A stretch of 64,000 nt of DNA, taken from the NCBI RefSeq assembly GCF_029867415.1, contig NC_081185.1:115551466-115615465 (forward strand). Reading direction: 5' to 3'. The DNA is from Vicia villosa (lineage: Eukaryota > Streptophyta > Magnoliopsida > Fabales > Fabaceae). Both the position numbers and the translations under genes were made by a program. Positions 35,783-46,121 of this stretch are shown here, in pieces; the stretch's first letter is position 1, and every line of letters begins with the position of its first letter. The notes beneath the pieces are model-generated. The model did not search any database and was not told the DNA's origin. It was given only the letters and a program-made list of their open reading frames with translations.

Positions 35783-37014
35783 TGTGTATATTTAATAACA
35801 CCTATTAATTTAATATAAAAAATAATTAGAGATAAATATAAAATTTAAATAAAATCTAACACTTTATTAAAAACTAATTGATTAACTAACATAAAACAAT
35901 TGTTTGTCAAAAATATAAAATAGTTTTTTATTCAAAAAATCTAAGTGTTAGATGATTAAAATTTAACAATTTAAAAAAAATATTTTTAACATTAACTAAA
36001 TATAAAAAAAGAAGTAAATTATTCAAAAATTAACTAACATAACAAAAATTGTTTGTCAAATATATAAAATAGTTTTTTTTTAATAAAAAATTTAAGTTTT
36101 AGGTGACTAAAATTTAACAATTTTTTAAAAATGTTTTTAATATTAACATAATTAACTAAATATAAAAAAGCAATAAACTATTTAAAAATTAAAATTATCT
36201 TAACTTCACAAGATAATTTTTTTGACTTATTTTCTACACACACCATATTCTCCCTCTATAAATTCCATCCTAAATTTTAACCAAAATTTAAATAAATAAA
36301 TAAATTAAATTTAAACTATGACATTTATATCACATTTCATATTTGTGGCTAAGAAATCCCCTACGTGGCTTATCATGTTCCAGGAAATAAATGATCAACA
36401 TGGGCCTACATATCTTAAATCATAAATAAATTAACATATGATAGAAAATATTTTTTATGTTCTTCTCTCTATTCTACCTACTGTTCCTGCGTTAAAACAA
36501 CAACTAACAACCCATATTTTCTTATTTCTCCTCTAATTTTTCCAGTAAACTACAACAATAATAACCAAGTTTTTTTCTTAAATTGAAATAAAAAATCAAG
36601 CATATAGTGAAGCAAAAAGAAACTATTCCAATATATAAGTGAAATGAGAGAAACTTACAATGAAGTTTGAGAGAAAAGGGAGAAACTTATTGATGGAAGT
36701 TTGAAGTGAAATGAAGTTTGAGATTCGGAACTGGTATTATATTCATTGAAGTTATGCAGTGGTGAAAGAAAATTATTGAGCTCAGCAAATGAAGTTAAGA
36801 AAAGCTGATATATATGAAGTTATTAACTGGTAGTATAATATTCATTTGGAATCTAAGAAAAGCTGATAAATGACATAAAGGTATGTAACAGAGATTCTTA
36901 TTCTATTTTTCTAAGATTCTTTTGTAAGTTTTTAGATACTTTTCAGTTTGTACTTAATATTCTTATTCTCTTGCTTTGGTTTTATTAAGAGTAATTTTAA
37001 ACTGAATAAATGTA
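35783..37014. other. hAT 5' region, AT-rich
   Basis: This is the non-coding sequence upstream of the transposase ATG, very AT-rich, with repeated AAAATTTAACAATTT segments (35958-35980 and 36108-36130). I see no gene. Confidence 0.6.
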
Positions 37015-37325
37015 TGTTGCGGTCCGTTGCAGTCTAATGCGGTTGAAACACCGTTATAATGCGTTATTTACCGTTCTGTTGCGGTGGTGATGCGGCTGTT
37101 GCGTGTGATTTTCATTCACACCGCAATTGCGGTCTATTGCCGATGCATTGTTGTCCGCAACCGCAATATTGCGGCCGCAACATGTGTTGCGGTCCGCAAT
37201 TTCAAACCATGGATTTAATATTATTATAGTTCAACATTTTCACATCCAGGCTACCTTTGAGCTATCAAGAGGGATGTCAATAGTTGCCCCACGATCATAA
37301 GGCTTAGGAGGAAGGGGTGAAGGGC

Positions 37326-38260
37326 CTGCCAATCATTCAACTACTCAAGAAAAATAAACGAAAATTGCTCTTAATAAGCCCCTGGCATGTTTTATTAATT
37401 TCATTGGCTTGCCAAATAATCTTACCTCAAGACTTCCTCATCAAGGACCAAACACATCCACTTAGAGAGTGGATTAATTAATAGTAGAATGTCACTAATT
37501 ATACTTACGCAGCCATAATTTTAAATATTCAGAATGTCAAACACCTCATTAATATACATATAAATCCACTTTGTAATCACCTTTATAAAAAATAACTACA
37601 GAATATCATTGGACGTCAGTCTAAAACTAATATAAACTATTTTACAAATTTACAATGATAGTGCATGTGAATCTCACTAAAACTTATGTGTCCTGTGCGC
37701 AAATTTTGGCTGAAGCATTTTATCAAACAGAAAACAAGCAATATACCATGAGACACAACAGTAGCAAAATCATAGAGCTTTTATCAATGAGAAAGAAGAA
37801 ACGAAACAAAAATTCAAGGACGAACCAATCCGCAGATGAAACAAAACAAAAATACAAGGACAAACCTTTCTCTTGCTGGTACTTCGATGAAGGCAGTTGG
37901 AACGTTGGTTCCATAAACAAACGGCGACCCAACGTCAACCTCTTTGTGACCCTGGTACGACAGAGGTATGGCGGTTCTGTAAGTGATCTGCTGGCTTCGG
38001 TAAGTGACAAAAGCGTCTAGACAAAATTTGCGAGATCAGATATTAACTTGGAAATTCGAGGTCGAGAAAGAAGCGTCGGCAAATGAAATTGGATTTGGGT
38101 AAAACGAAGAAGAAGAGTGCGATTTTTGTGTTTGCTTTGATAGGGTTTCTTAGAGACATAGAAGGTTCTGATAAGTTTTTCATTGAATAATAAAAATATA
38201 TTTTTGGGAAAGTAATGAAGCGTTTTGGGAAAGTAAAGACATAACGCAACTTTTCCAATC
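37326..38260. other. CACTA-2 interior upstream of the SCAMP exons
   Basis: Intron-like sequence. On the minus strand near 37870-37960 a possible first SCAMP exon reads EVDVGSPFVYGTNVPTAF before a GTTTGT donor. The match to the SCAMP N-terminus (EVNPF...SVPAA) is weak. Confidence 0.35.
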
Positions 38261-38508
38261 TATGACCTATAGCAGCGCTTCTAACAAGCGCTTTCTAAAT
38301 TGTGGCTTTAGCAGCGTTTTTTCAGAAGCGCTCTCGTACGTAAGGCCGCTTTAAAGAAGTGTTTTCTGAAGCTAGCCTTTAACAGCGCTTTTTTTTAATT
38401 TAGTCTATAGTTTCAATTTTTTTTTAATTTTTTGGAACTTATAGCAGCGCTTTGGGAAAAAGCGTTGTCTATGGGGTGCTGCCTAAAACCAATTTTGGCG
38501 TAGTGTTT

Positions 38509-38610
38509 CTTAATTAAATTGGATAAAATAAAAGTCGGTGGCGAATCTTGCTAACCGCAACATGTTTTGCGAAAACAAAACAGAAAAATCAGTTCTCCCA
38601 CCGTGCTACA
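38509..38610 (+). repeat. Ogre-3 LTR 3' terminus
   Basis: Continues 26620 across CACTA-2: AAAATAAAAGTCGGTGGCGA, then ACCGCAACATG, ending GTGCTACA. No primer site follows, so this is a 3' LTR or a solo LTR. Confidence 0.78.
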
Positions 38611-38697
38611 GTCAGCATTGGGTAACTTTGGAAACTTTAGTGGTTGCAACTGAAAATCTAAACTATATCTATCCTTAGGCTTTATAGAATGGGGGAT

Positions 38698-39798
38698 TTA
38701 CAGTTGTGGGAGTTTTTTAGTGAACCTCTCTTTCAAGGTTTTCGCTGCTTCAGCAACGCTTCGACTAAGATTATTTGGATCATAGACAGTTTCAAAGTAT
38801 TTCTCGAACGCTTGAATTTCCTTGATGTGTGTGTGCATAGACGAAAAATGCTTTGTTAGATGTTTGCTAATTTGAGCAGTATCGAACATGTTGTTCGTAT
38901 AAAAGTCTGTTCACCAAGTGTGAAAGCCTTTCGCCATATATAAGGATGGTTGGAATGAAGTAAGTCTGATTTCAGCAAAGTTGGAATTGTAGCTTCGATA
39001 ATTTGTAATATTTTGAAAATAATAATCCACTCCTGCAACATAAATTTCTCGTTTTCGATTGAAAAGAGGCTCTGGATTAAGTTGGCATAGTCCAAACTGT
39101 CGAGAAAAGAAGTTTGCTAGTAGGCTGGTAAGCACACATGACTAATTAGTGGCACAGTCCTAGAAACTATGAGTCTAGAAAGAAGAAATAAGCGCCATAT
39201 GTCTTTGATTGTTGTGCTTGCATTCGTTGAAGCATCATCAAGTGGTAAAGTGAACCAATCAGGGTCGTGTGTTTGACCAGCGAAAGGAGCCATAAATGGG
39301 GTGAAGTTATGATGTTTTGAGAACATCAGTACATAGTTAGTGAAGCGGTTCTGGAGATTTTACGCATCATCATTTGGAGTCAATTGAAGTAGTCTAGTCC
39401 TTTCAATGGTTCGATTCAAGACATCAAGATCCTTCTCATTCAGTATTCTAGAAGTGCGAAGCGAGGGATTGAAAGTTGCATTCAGCCATAGCTGAAGAAA
39501 CCAATATGGGCCAACTAGGAGCAAATTAGTGGTGAAGTGAACCATCTTCATGTTTCCACCACATCTTAACCGTCTTAAAATCAAACTTAGGGTCAATACT
39601 TTTCACTAAATCACACGCTTCAAAAAAAGACCAATATACATAGTCTTGACTACTAAAAGCATACACTTCCCCACCATCATATTTCAGTTCAGGGTCTTTT
39701 ACAAACTTGCCCCTTGTGTAGAAAACTACTTTAAACTTAGACATTTCCTGTACAGTTAACAGACCCAAACTTAATACAATTTCAAATTTGGGCAACAC
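38698..39798 (-). pseudogene. Transposon-derived gene with PB1-like N-terminus, broken
   Basis: The minus strand from 39798 reads MSKFKVVFYTRGKFVKDPEL then KYDGGEVYAFSSQDYVYWSF, like the PB1-like domain of plant transposon proteins. Several hundred residues resembling legume plant-mobile/aminotransferase-like transposon proteins follow (FNRKREIYVAGVDYYFQNIT, YMAKGFHTW, TKHFSSMHTHIKE). The frame shifts near 39560 and 39125. In-frame stops lie at 39360-39362 and at 38911-38913, where a Trp codon became TGA. The product ends KKLPQL at 38698. The family is tentative; its pseudogene state is clear. Confidence 0.6.
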
Positions 39799-40817
39799 AA
39801 TAAGATAGAAAATATAAATTATATACTCATCAGATACGGTATAAGTATCAAAATCGTTGTCCTATAGTAGTTAATGTTTGTTTAACCACCACTAACATTA
39901 GAATATAGCCAGAAAACAAAAAATGAGTAACACGAGGATTGTAGCTCATACTTGGGTCCATGCAAAGATGAAGGTAAAAAACAGACACCACGTGATGCCT
40001 CGTTTAGGGACCACAAAGTAAAAGCTTTGCTTTTGGGATGTTGGGGAAGAGATTATAGGGTTTGCGTTTCAAAGGAGAGAGAGTGATAACGAAAGCACAA
40101 TGGAAGTATTGGAGGGTGAAATCATGTAAGTCTTAAGATTACCCTTATCACATATCCACGGTGGCGACTCAGACAAAAAAATCTCCACGTCAGTGGTACA
40201 CTTCACCCTCCGTTAGTGGAATCTAACGGGAGAGACCAACCATGGTGACAGAATATTTTACAAGGACTAAAGTTCGAAGAAATATTTTGTAGGGACTAAA
40301 TTAAAAAACTGCCATATTTACCGGACTAAAAACTTATTTAACCATTAAATAAAATAACAAAAATTTGTTGATTATTTTAAAAAACGGTCCAAATGGTTAA
40401 ATTTGTTAAAATTGAAATTAAATAAATTGAAAATAAATTTATTATAAAACTTTGAAGGTATATAGATGCAAAATATTATTTTTAATATGTTATTATGAAA
40501 GAAAAAAATTATTTTAGATTACATCACGTGTCCAAATTTTTTTCTTTCTTTTATTCAATTATTTTAAACTTTTTATTTACCATACTCTTTAACTCTAATT
40601 GATTTATTAGATTTGATTGAAAGCATTTAATCATAATGTACTAACTAAAAAATTATTTATTTTTTAATTCTAAATCATGACGTGCTACTAAAAAAGCTAC
40701 TAACAAATAATTTGAAATTAAATAAATTGAAACCAAATAAAAATCTTTTTTCTATTTATTTATGGCACTCTTTAATCTAATTCATTTGATTAGAATTAAA
40801 TAAAGAGTTTAAAGGTA
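39799..40817. other. Spacer with a legume dispersed repeat
   Basis: There is no gene. The stretch 40100-40325 contains GGACTAAAGTTCG, TAGGGACTAAATT and CGGACTAAAAACTTATTTAACC, an interspersed repeat type I associate with legumes. A related copy in the other orientation is at 58790-58930. The rest is AT-rich. Confidence 0.5.
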
Positions 40818-40973
40818 GTGCACTAACAGTGTAAACAAATTTTACACATACAACCAATCAAAATCCTTACACTTGCCATGTCATATTAGTTTTTTTTAAT
40901 TAAAATTGTGTTTTAATTGGATACATGGTTGTGATTGGTTGACAGTGTAAAAAACTTTACACTGTCAGTGCAT
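40818..40973. mobile_element. MITE of about 155 bp
   Basis: Inverted ends GCACTAACAGTGTAAA (left) and, inverted, GCACTGACAGTGTAAA (right), with a second inner inverted match around CAACCAATCA. It has no coding content. It ends about 50 bp before the F-box gene's TATA box. The target duplication is unclear. Confidence 0.75.
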
Positions 40974-41024
40974 ATCCCTTTTTCTCTTAAATAAATTGAA
41001 ACCAAATAGAATTTTAGTACGTTA

Positions 41025-41035
41025 CTATAAAATAG
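41025..41035 (+). promoter_or_regulatory. TATA box of the F-box gene
   Basis: CTATAAAATAG lies 62-72 bp before the ATG at 41097, giving a short 5' leader of about 40 bases. Confidence 0.6.
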
Positions 41036-41096
41036 TCTGAGTAGTTGAATGAATTAGAAATACTAAACCCTAAATTACTTTGATTTGGTCGGCAAG

Positions 41097-42188
41097 ATGG
41101 AGAAGGAGAACAGCGTGTTTCTGCCTTTTGAATTGATCATCGAAATTCTGTTGAGGTTACCGGTGAAGCCTCTATTGCGTTTCAGATGTGTCTGCAAATC
41201 ATGGCTTTCTCTTATTTCTAGTAACACTTTTGCTACTTCACATTTTGAACATGCTGCCACACACAGACGTTTCTTCATAACACGTTCTGCTCTTCAACCT
41301 TTATCTATAGATGTTGATTCATCGTTCCACGATGCTTCTGCATCTGCTTCATTAAGCCTTGATTTTATTCGTTCCCAACGTTGTATTGAAATTAGAGGTT
41401 GTTTTAGAGGGTTTCTGTATTTCAACAATGACACACACATCTATCTATTGAATCCATCCACCGGTGTGTTCAAACAAATACCCGACTTTCCTATAATACT
41501 TAATGATGGTTTCGAACTTCTTTCTGGTTTTGTATATTACCAGCCAACTGATGATTACTTGATAGTTTCCGGGTTCTGCGAATATGTTGATGCGCTGGTA
41601 ACTAGTCCAATGAAATTGATGATTTTCTCATTGAGAGCTAATAAGTGGAAACCAATTGAGGTTGCTTCTCATTTGCCTTATAGGGAGACTTCTGTAGCGG
41701 AATGTACCCCTAAATGCGGGTTGTTCTTGAATGGATCTATCCATTGGATGGTTCATAATTATGAGAAACATGTTATTATTGCCTTTGATATAAAGGAAAT
41801 GACGATATCAGAGATAGCTCTGCCAGATGATTTTATTTTAAGTTTTAGTCATAATTATTCTATATATTATGATTTGTTGGAAGTTGGAGGACTTATCAGT
41901 GCATGGGTGAAGGACCTGAATACAGTGAAGATATGGGTGATGCAAAAATATGGAGTTCACTCATCTTGGACTAAGATTATTCAATTTTCTCTTTGCCCTG
42001 TTTTGCACAAATCTTTAGACATAGTATGCTTAACAAAGTGCGGTGATATTGTTGGAACAAATAATAAACTTGGATTGGTGAAGTTGAATGATAAAGGACA
42101 GCTACTAGAGTCTCGGCTTTTAGACACATACCCATTGGTCGTGTATACAGAGTCTCTGTTTTCACTCCCCAGCACTGATCAAACTTAG
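41097..42188 (+). CDS. F-box protein with F-box-associated domain (CPR1/CPR30-like)
   Basis: Single-exon gene of 363 codons, uninterrupted. The F-box lies near residues 8-48 (PFELIIEILLRLPVKPLLRF then CVCKSWLSLISS). The remainder fits the plant F-box-associated type 1 domain, with CFRGFLYFNNDTHIYLLNPS, a WKPIEVASHLPY segment and LNGSIHWMVHNYEKHVIIAF. Such proteins recruit substrates to SKP1-cullin-F-box E3 ubiquitin ligases; the substrate is unknown. The ATG at 41097 is chosen because the longer frame from 41085 begins with TTG. A MITE sits just upstream of its promoter. It is the only convincing intact host gene in the window. It belongs to a large, fast-evolving family, so function cannot be assigned further. 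Confidence 0.93.
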   Translation: MEKENSVFLPFELIIEILLRLPVKPLLRFRCVCKSWLSLISSNTFATSHFEHAATHRRFFITRSALQPLSIDVDSSFHDASASASLSLDFIRSQRCIEIRGCFRGFLYFNNDTHIYLLNPSTGVFKQIPDFPIILNDGFELLSGFVYYQPTDDYLIVSGFCEYVDALVTSPMKLMIFSLRANKWKPIEVASHLPYRETSVAECTPKCGLFLNGSIHWMVHNYEKHVIIAFDIKEMTISEIALPDDFILSFSHNYSIYYDLLEVGGLISAWVKDLNTVKIWVMQKYGVHSSWTKIIQFSLCPVLHKSLDIVCLTKCGDIVGTNNKLGLVKLNDKGQLLESRLLDTYPLVVYTESLFSLPSTDQT

Positions 42189-43249
42189 AAAGATTACTAA
42201 CAATAACAATTTTCTTTTATATTTATGGTAAAATTCTGTGAGAAGTGATAGGCAGATCAGAATAATGAAACTGCTATTAGACAGAACAGAATTTCATAAT
42301 CGTTTTCTTATTTTATCATTATATTTTAAAATTTACAGAATTTTATATGTTATTGCCATATAACATTAGCAATTTGTTTTCTTTCATTATTTTACTGTTT
42401 TTTTTACTTGACATCTTGATACAGAATTTACTGAATTGCTAGGATGAATTTTTATGACGTTGATTTTTAAGCTCTGAAAATCACAAGCTAAAACTGATTT
42501 GCTTTATTTATGAATTTGTTTGGTTTGTACAATATTCGTTTCAGCTTTAAAAAAATGGATTTTTTCTTTATATTTTTTAAAATAGATTTTTCAAAACCGT
42601 TTTCCAAAATATTACAAGTTTTTTTATATTCGTTTTTTCTAAAATGAAACACTAATTTTGACATCCTTGAACATAAACATAGATTATTGAAGACCAAAAC
42701 TTTGTCAAAATCGCAATTTTTTCAAAAAGTTGTATTTCAAAAATGATTTTTATGAAAATCTATTTGAAATAGCTTCAAAATTAAGTGATTTTTTGAAATT
42801 TTGATATCCAAATTTTTTACCCATAAATAGATGAAATACCTAAAATCACATTTTAAGAATAACTATTCAAACAAAATTTTCATTTGAAGCTTTTATAACA
42901 CTATAAAAAGTTTCTTTGTAAAATTTTTTTTCACAAAATTTTGTAACACTATAAAAATCATTTTTAAAAAAAGCCAAAACAAACGGGCTCATAGACTTTT
43001 GTTTTCTAAAATTGATTCTAGCTGAATCCTGAACTGGCAGCTACCACAACATTTTGTTATTGATTTTGGATTTATTGATATATGTTTTTGTTGTTTTGTA
43101 AAGCACTGACGTGTCTTTTCTTGATTACCATGAACTGTCATAGATTTCCAAATTCTTCTCTCCAACTCTCTTCTTTTTTTTCTCTTCTCCAACAGAAACG
43201 CTAAATATTCTTCTTAGCTTGCATGATCAGTGGAAAACATAAAATGTAT

Positions 43250-43251
<2 letters not shown>
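42189..43251. other. Non-coding DNA downstream of the F-box gene
   Basis: AT-rich with many A/T homopolymers. I see no gene or complete mobile element. Confidence 0.6.

Positions 43252-43337
<86 letters not shown>
43252..43337. repeat. (TA)n microsatellite, about 86 bp
   Basis: Uninterrupted alternating AT. An apparent Tyr-Ile repeat ORF across it is an artefact of the repeat. Confidence 0.96.
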
Positions 43338-43339
<2 letters not shown>

Positions 43340-43494
43340 TTAATATGTTATATGTATAAACTAAAAATCTTAAAATGTTACCACGAATCACACCAACAAT
43401 TTTTTTTGAATAAAGTCTAATATAAAATAAATGCTACGGTACTACTTTAGAGATACACAAACTTATATGTTTTATTAAAGAAGTTCACTCAGTT

Positions 43495-44119
43495 CACTAC
43501 AAGAATAAATCAAATTTACTAGGGGCTAAACCCCTCACTAGAGGCAAAAACCCCTCACAAATTTGCAAAAGGAAGAATTTTTCTGGTTGGGAATGAGAGT
43601 ATGTGAAGGGAAGAAGAAGAGATAAATATTATGCTTAAGCGGTGGAGTTTGGTGCACGAATTAATGGTCTCGAAATTTCCGAGGGGCATCCCCTTGCTAA
43701 TAAAACGATCAAATGCTGTGTGGGGCACCTGCTCGCTAAAAAGCAGCACGGGGAACACAAACTGCACGCGCAGTCTGCAAGAGCAAGAGTTGGTAAATTT
43801 GCTTGGGATAGTCCCTCGCTAATATCCTAATGGTTTATTGGGAGGGGTGTCCCCTTGCAAAACTCTGTCAAAAACCTACCTATGATTTGACTTTTTAGCG
43901 CCATTTCCATTTGTCAGGGTTTTCCCCTAGGAAAATGTTTTTTTCAAAATTAAAATTTTCCCTCTTTCTTCTTTGCGAGGGGTTACCCCAAACTATATTT
44001 TTTCTTTCTGTTTTTCTGAATTGCACGTTGCGAAGGGCTTTACCCCAAACAACGTTATTTTTTTTAGGTGTTTTCCCCTGGCCAAATTTCCTGAGCAAAT
44101 TCAACCTTTTCTCGTAGTG
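43495..44119. mobile_element. Short CACTA-type MITE (625 bp)
   Basis: The ends are CACTACAAGAATAAAT (43495) and, inverted, CACTACGAGAAAAGG (44119). GTT flanks both sides (43492-43494 and 44120-44122). Subterminal motifs alternate GAGGGG with CCCCTC or ACCCC throughout. No coding sequence. Confidence 0.9.
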
Positions 44120-44184
44120 GTTTAGTTTTGTATGCATCTAACTGACAGAAGAATAAAGAAAACTATAGGATATTTTTCAGGTAC

Positions 44185-44250
44185 CTTAACCTCCTGCGGA
44201 TCAATATTGACAAATTGGAGCAATTTGTCATAGGATAAAAAGTTAGAATG
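44185..44250 (-). other. Exon-like fragment of unknown gene
   Basis: The minus strand reads FLSYDKLLQFVNIDPQEVK and then a GTACCT donor-like site. The composition looks like a real protein, but I do not recognise it. It lies downstream of and in the same direction as the L24/methionine synthase pieces, so it may be a third captured gene. Confidence 0.35.
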
Positions 44251-44485
44251 ACAGAAATTGTTTCACAATTGTTGAGATTTTAAGAGAAAATATAACATCA
44301 TTATAATTAAGTCATATAGTAAGTATAGACACTTTATATTATAGAGAAAATTGAAAATAATTTCTCTTGAGAAATATTGTCTTCATGAGAATTAAAATTA
44401 TTTTCCTCTTCCTTGATAAATAACACTAGCCAAGCATAAGAATACATATTTTGATAAATCTCCCCACCGGTCCAACCGTACCTTC

Positions 44486-44966
44486 AGGAACGGCACCGAC
44501 GGTAGCAGTGGCATCAAGTACCTGCTCATAGTAAGAGAAAGTGTTGCTTAGAATATACTTGATCCCAACATCAGACATTTATTTCTAGATTGATGCCCTT
44601 AGATCTGCAGACACCTTCAAATCCTTTGTTTTCTGAATCCTCTCTTTGATTTCACTACAGGTAGATCTCAGATAGTTAGATATGTAATCCATATTTGTAA
44701 GAGAAAAAATAAGAGCAGATAAAACTCGGAAACCGGGATGATATTTGATAAATAAAAGACATGAAACATGTTGGAAAACAGATGTTTGTAAAAATAAAAT
44801 AAAAGCTTTCAAACACACCAGAGAGCAACTTCTCTGGCTGCATCTCGAACTTTAGGCTTCTCGGATCTTTTCTTCTGAATGACTTTCAAGGTAGCACCAA
44901 CAATAAACCTAGAGTATGGCTTTTTGGTGGCGTAGTGCCTCTTCTTCACAACCTCTTGGGAAATGT
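44486..44966 (-). pseudogene. Chimeric pseudogene: ribosomal protein L24 exons joined to methionine synthase
   Basis: Block 44819-44966 (after a GCAAG acceptor) reads [20 protein letters not shown] then [20 protein letters not shown], matching ribosomal protein eL24. An intron of about 165 bp follows, with GT and AG borders. Block 44621-44654 continues eL24 as EIKERIQKTKD. From 44620 to 44486 the frame becomes cobalamin-independent methionine synthase near its N-terminus (VSADLRASI, then [20 protein letters not shown]). Stops TAG (44585-44587) and TAA (44579-44581) sit where methionine synthase has Trp and Gln. The retained intron and two unrelated parents indicate transposon-mediated DNA capture. 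It is non-functional. Confidence 0.88.
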
Positions 44967-45184
44967 CTTGCACACCACATTCATAAAATTGAAGCATGAA
45001 ATAAGTTGTAGTACTATTGGATAAGATGATCTAAGGTAATAACTTGGTGCATGGTAAAATCATGTGAAACTCAACACAAGTAAACTAAAAGTTCTTCACT
45101 TTTTAACTATGTAGGTTGATTGAAATATTATGTTTAGAAGCTTAAGTTTTAATATTGTCTAATTAAAAACGTATCACTGTAAGT
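44967..45184. other. Intron-like sequence upstream of the L24 fragment
   Basis: AT-rich sequence in the position of the preceding L24 intron. No earlier L24 exon is seen, and I could not find the end of a capturing element. Confidence 0.4.
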
Positions 45185-45992
45185 CTTATGTGTGAGGGCA
45201 AATGTGTATTTTGATGATGGCAAAATTTTTGAATTTTGTCGAGTGCACTAAGCAAATTCTCCCCTTGTCATAATGCATTTCATTTTTGCTTGCTCCCCCT
45301 ATCATGGTGTACATATTTGCTGCAATGTCTGGGCTAATCCAATACCTTCTCCCCCTTTGACAACATCAAAAAGAGACAGGCATTGTTATACATATATGGT
45401 CGGTATAATATCATTCAATGTTGATCATAAACAAACCCTTTTGCAATCATAGTCAAATAGCAATCATTCACATAAAACGATACTAAAGATAATACAAAAC
45501 AGCAACAATAACATAAATAACAAACAAACCATGAGCAGATAGCTCAATGTATCATTCTTACACAAACACACAGTCGGGTAAGAGTTGTTCAGACAATAAA
45601 ATAAAATAAAATAACGTACACAAAACATATAAATTGTTCATAGATTATGCTAATGATTCATGCATGATTATGCTAAAAAAATTATTTCAATAGGTCGACT
45701 CATGGAAAGAGTAGGTCGACCTATTTTTGGCATTTTTTCAAAAATAGTTAATTTTAGTGTATGTATGCATGAGACTACCAAAATATGCATACCACATACA
45801 CAATTATGAACAAGTAGTAAGTTTACCATATTGATGCATTATTTTAAGAGGAGTCTAAGATCGAAACGATATTACTTTTACACATGGGAGATAGAGAAAT
45901 ATGCCCTCACATATCTTGAATACACACTTCAACACATTTATGAGAGCATAGATAATGATAATAATAATAATAAATAGAACACATGCAACTAC

Positions 45993-46121
45993 TCATAGTT
46001 GCAACCTATCCAATATATCAAGGACACCAAGTTCCCTACAAATGTGAAAGAAAGACTTGGTAGCTAGTGGTTTTGTAAAGATATCGGCAAGTTGATTTTT
46101 GCTATCAACATGCTCAAACAC
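45993..46121 (-). pseudogene. Copia C polyprotein C-terminus
   Basis: Minus-strand VFEHVDSKNQLADIFTKPLA then RELGVLDILDRLQL and a TGA stop at 45993-45995. This is the usual end of a copia RNase H region. It joins 56823 and upward. Confidence 0.88.

Larger units (their letters stand above)
32104..37210 (-). mobile_element. hAT transposon (about 5.1 kb)
   Basis: The proposed termini are ATTGTTTTAAATTGCGG (32104) and, inverted, ATGGTTTGAAATTGCGG (37210), 15 of 17 matching. The 8-bp flanks are AGATTTAA (32096-32103) and GGATTTAA (37211-37218), with one mismatch. Subterminal TTGCGG repeats crowd both ends (32110-32210, 37015-37205). The single gene is a hAT transposase. The flanking sequence is SCAMP intron within CACTA-2. 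Exact ends are less certain than the gene. Confidence 0.82.
29280..37325 (-). pseudogene. Captured SCAMP gene fragment (at least four exons with introns)
   Basis: SCAMPs are four-helix membrane proteins of the secretory and endocytic pathway. Minus-strand exon blocks occur in gene order: 37255-37325 (PSPLPPKPYDRGATIDIPLD), 31980-32042 (DVKAKEKELQAKEAELKRRE), 29397-29430 (ELKRRQNAISR) and 29280-29307 (AGIVREEKN, then lost). Together they follow the cytosolic N-terminal half of plant SCAMPs, including its coiled coil, with in-phase junctions and plausible AG/GT splice sites. The transmembrane part is missing. The hAT sits in the first intron and the MULE in the second, so both came later. A possible earlier exon lies near 37870-37960. 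Introns are kept, so the capture was of DNA, not of a cDNA. Confidence 0.82.
26621..38505. mobile_element. CACTA-2: large CACTA transposon with captured and nested DNA
   Basis: The left end CACTACGCCAAACAAGG (26621) and inverted right end CACTACGCCAAAATTGG (38505) are flanked by TTT on both sides (26618-26620, 38506-38508). Subterminal regions (26640-27070 and 38270-38500) are packed with GCAGCGCTTTT/AAAGCGCTG motifs. The Ogre-3 LTR is exactly collinear across it. The interior holds Ulp1-like exons, SCAMP-like exons, a nested MULE (29582-31692) and a nested hAT (32104-37210). No TNP2-type transposase is visible, so it looks non-autonomous. Confidence 0.92.

Noticed and set aside
37655..38020. 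121-codon plus-strand ORF in CACTA-2
   Set aside because: No recognisable domain. The opposite strand carries splice-like and possible SCAMP-like sequence, so it is probably a shadow.
43223..43420. 65-codon ORF rich in Tyr-Ile
   Set aside because: It is a translation of the (TA)n microsatellite.
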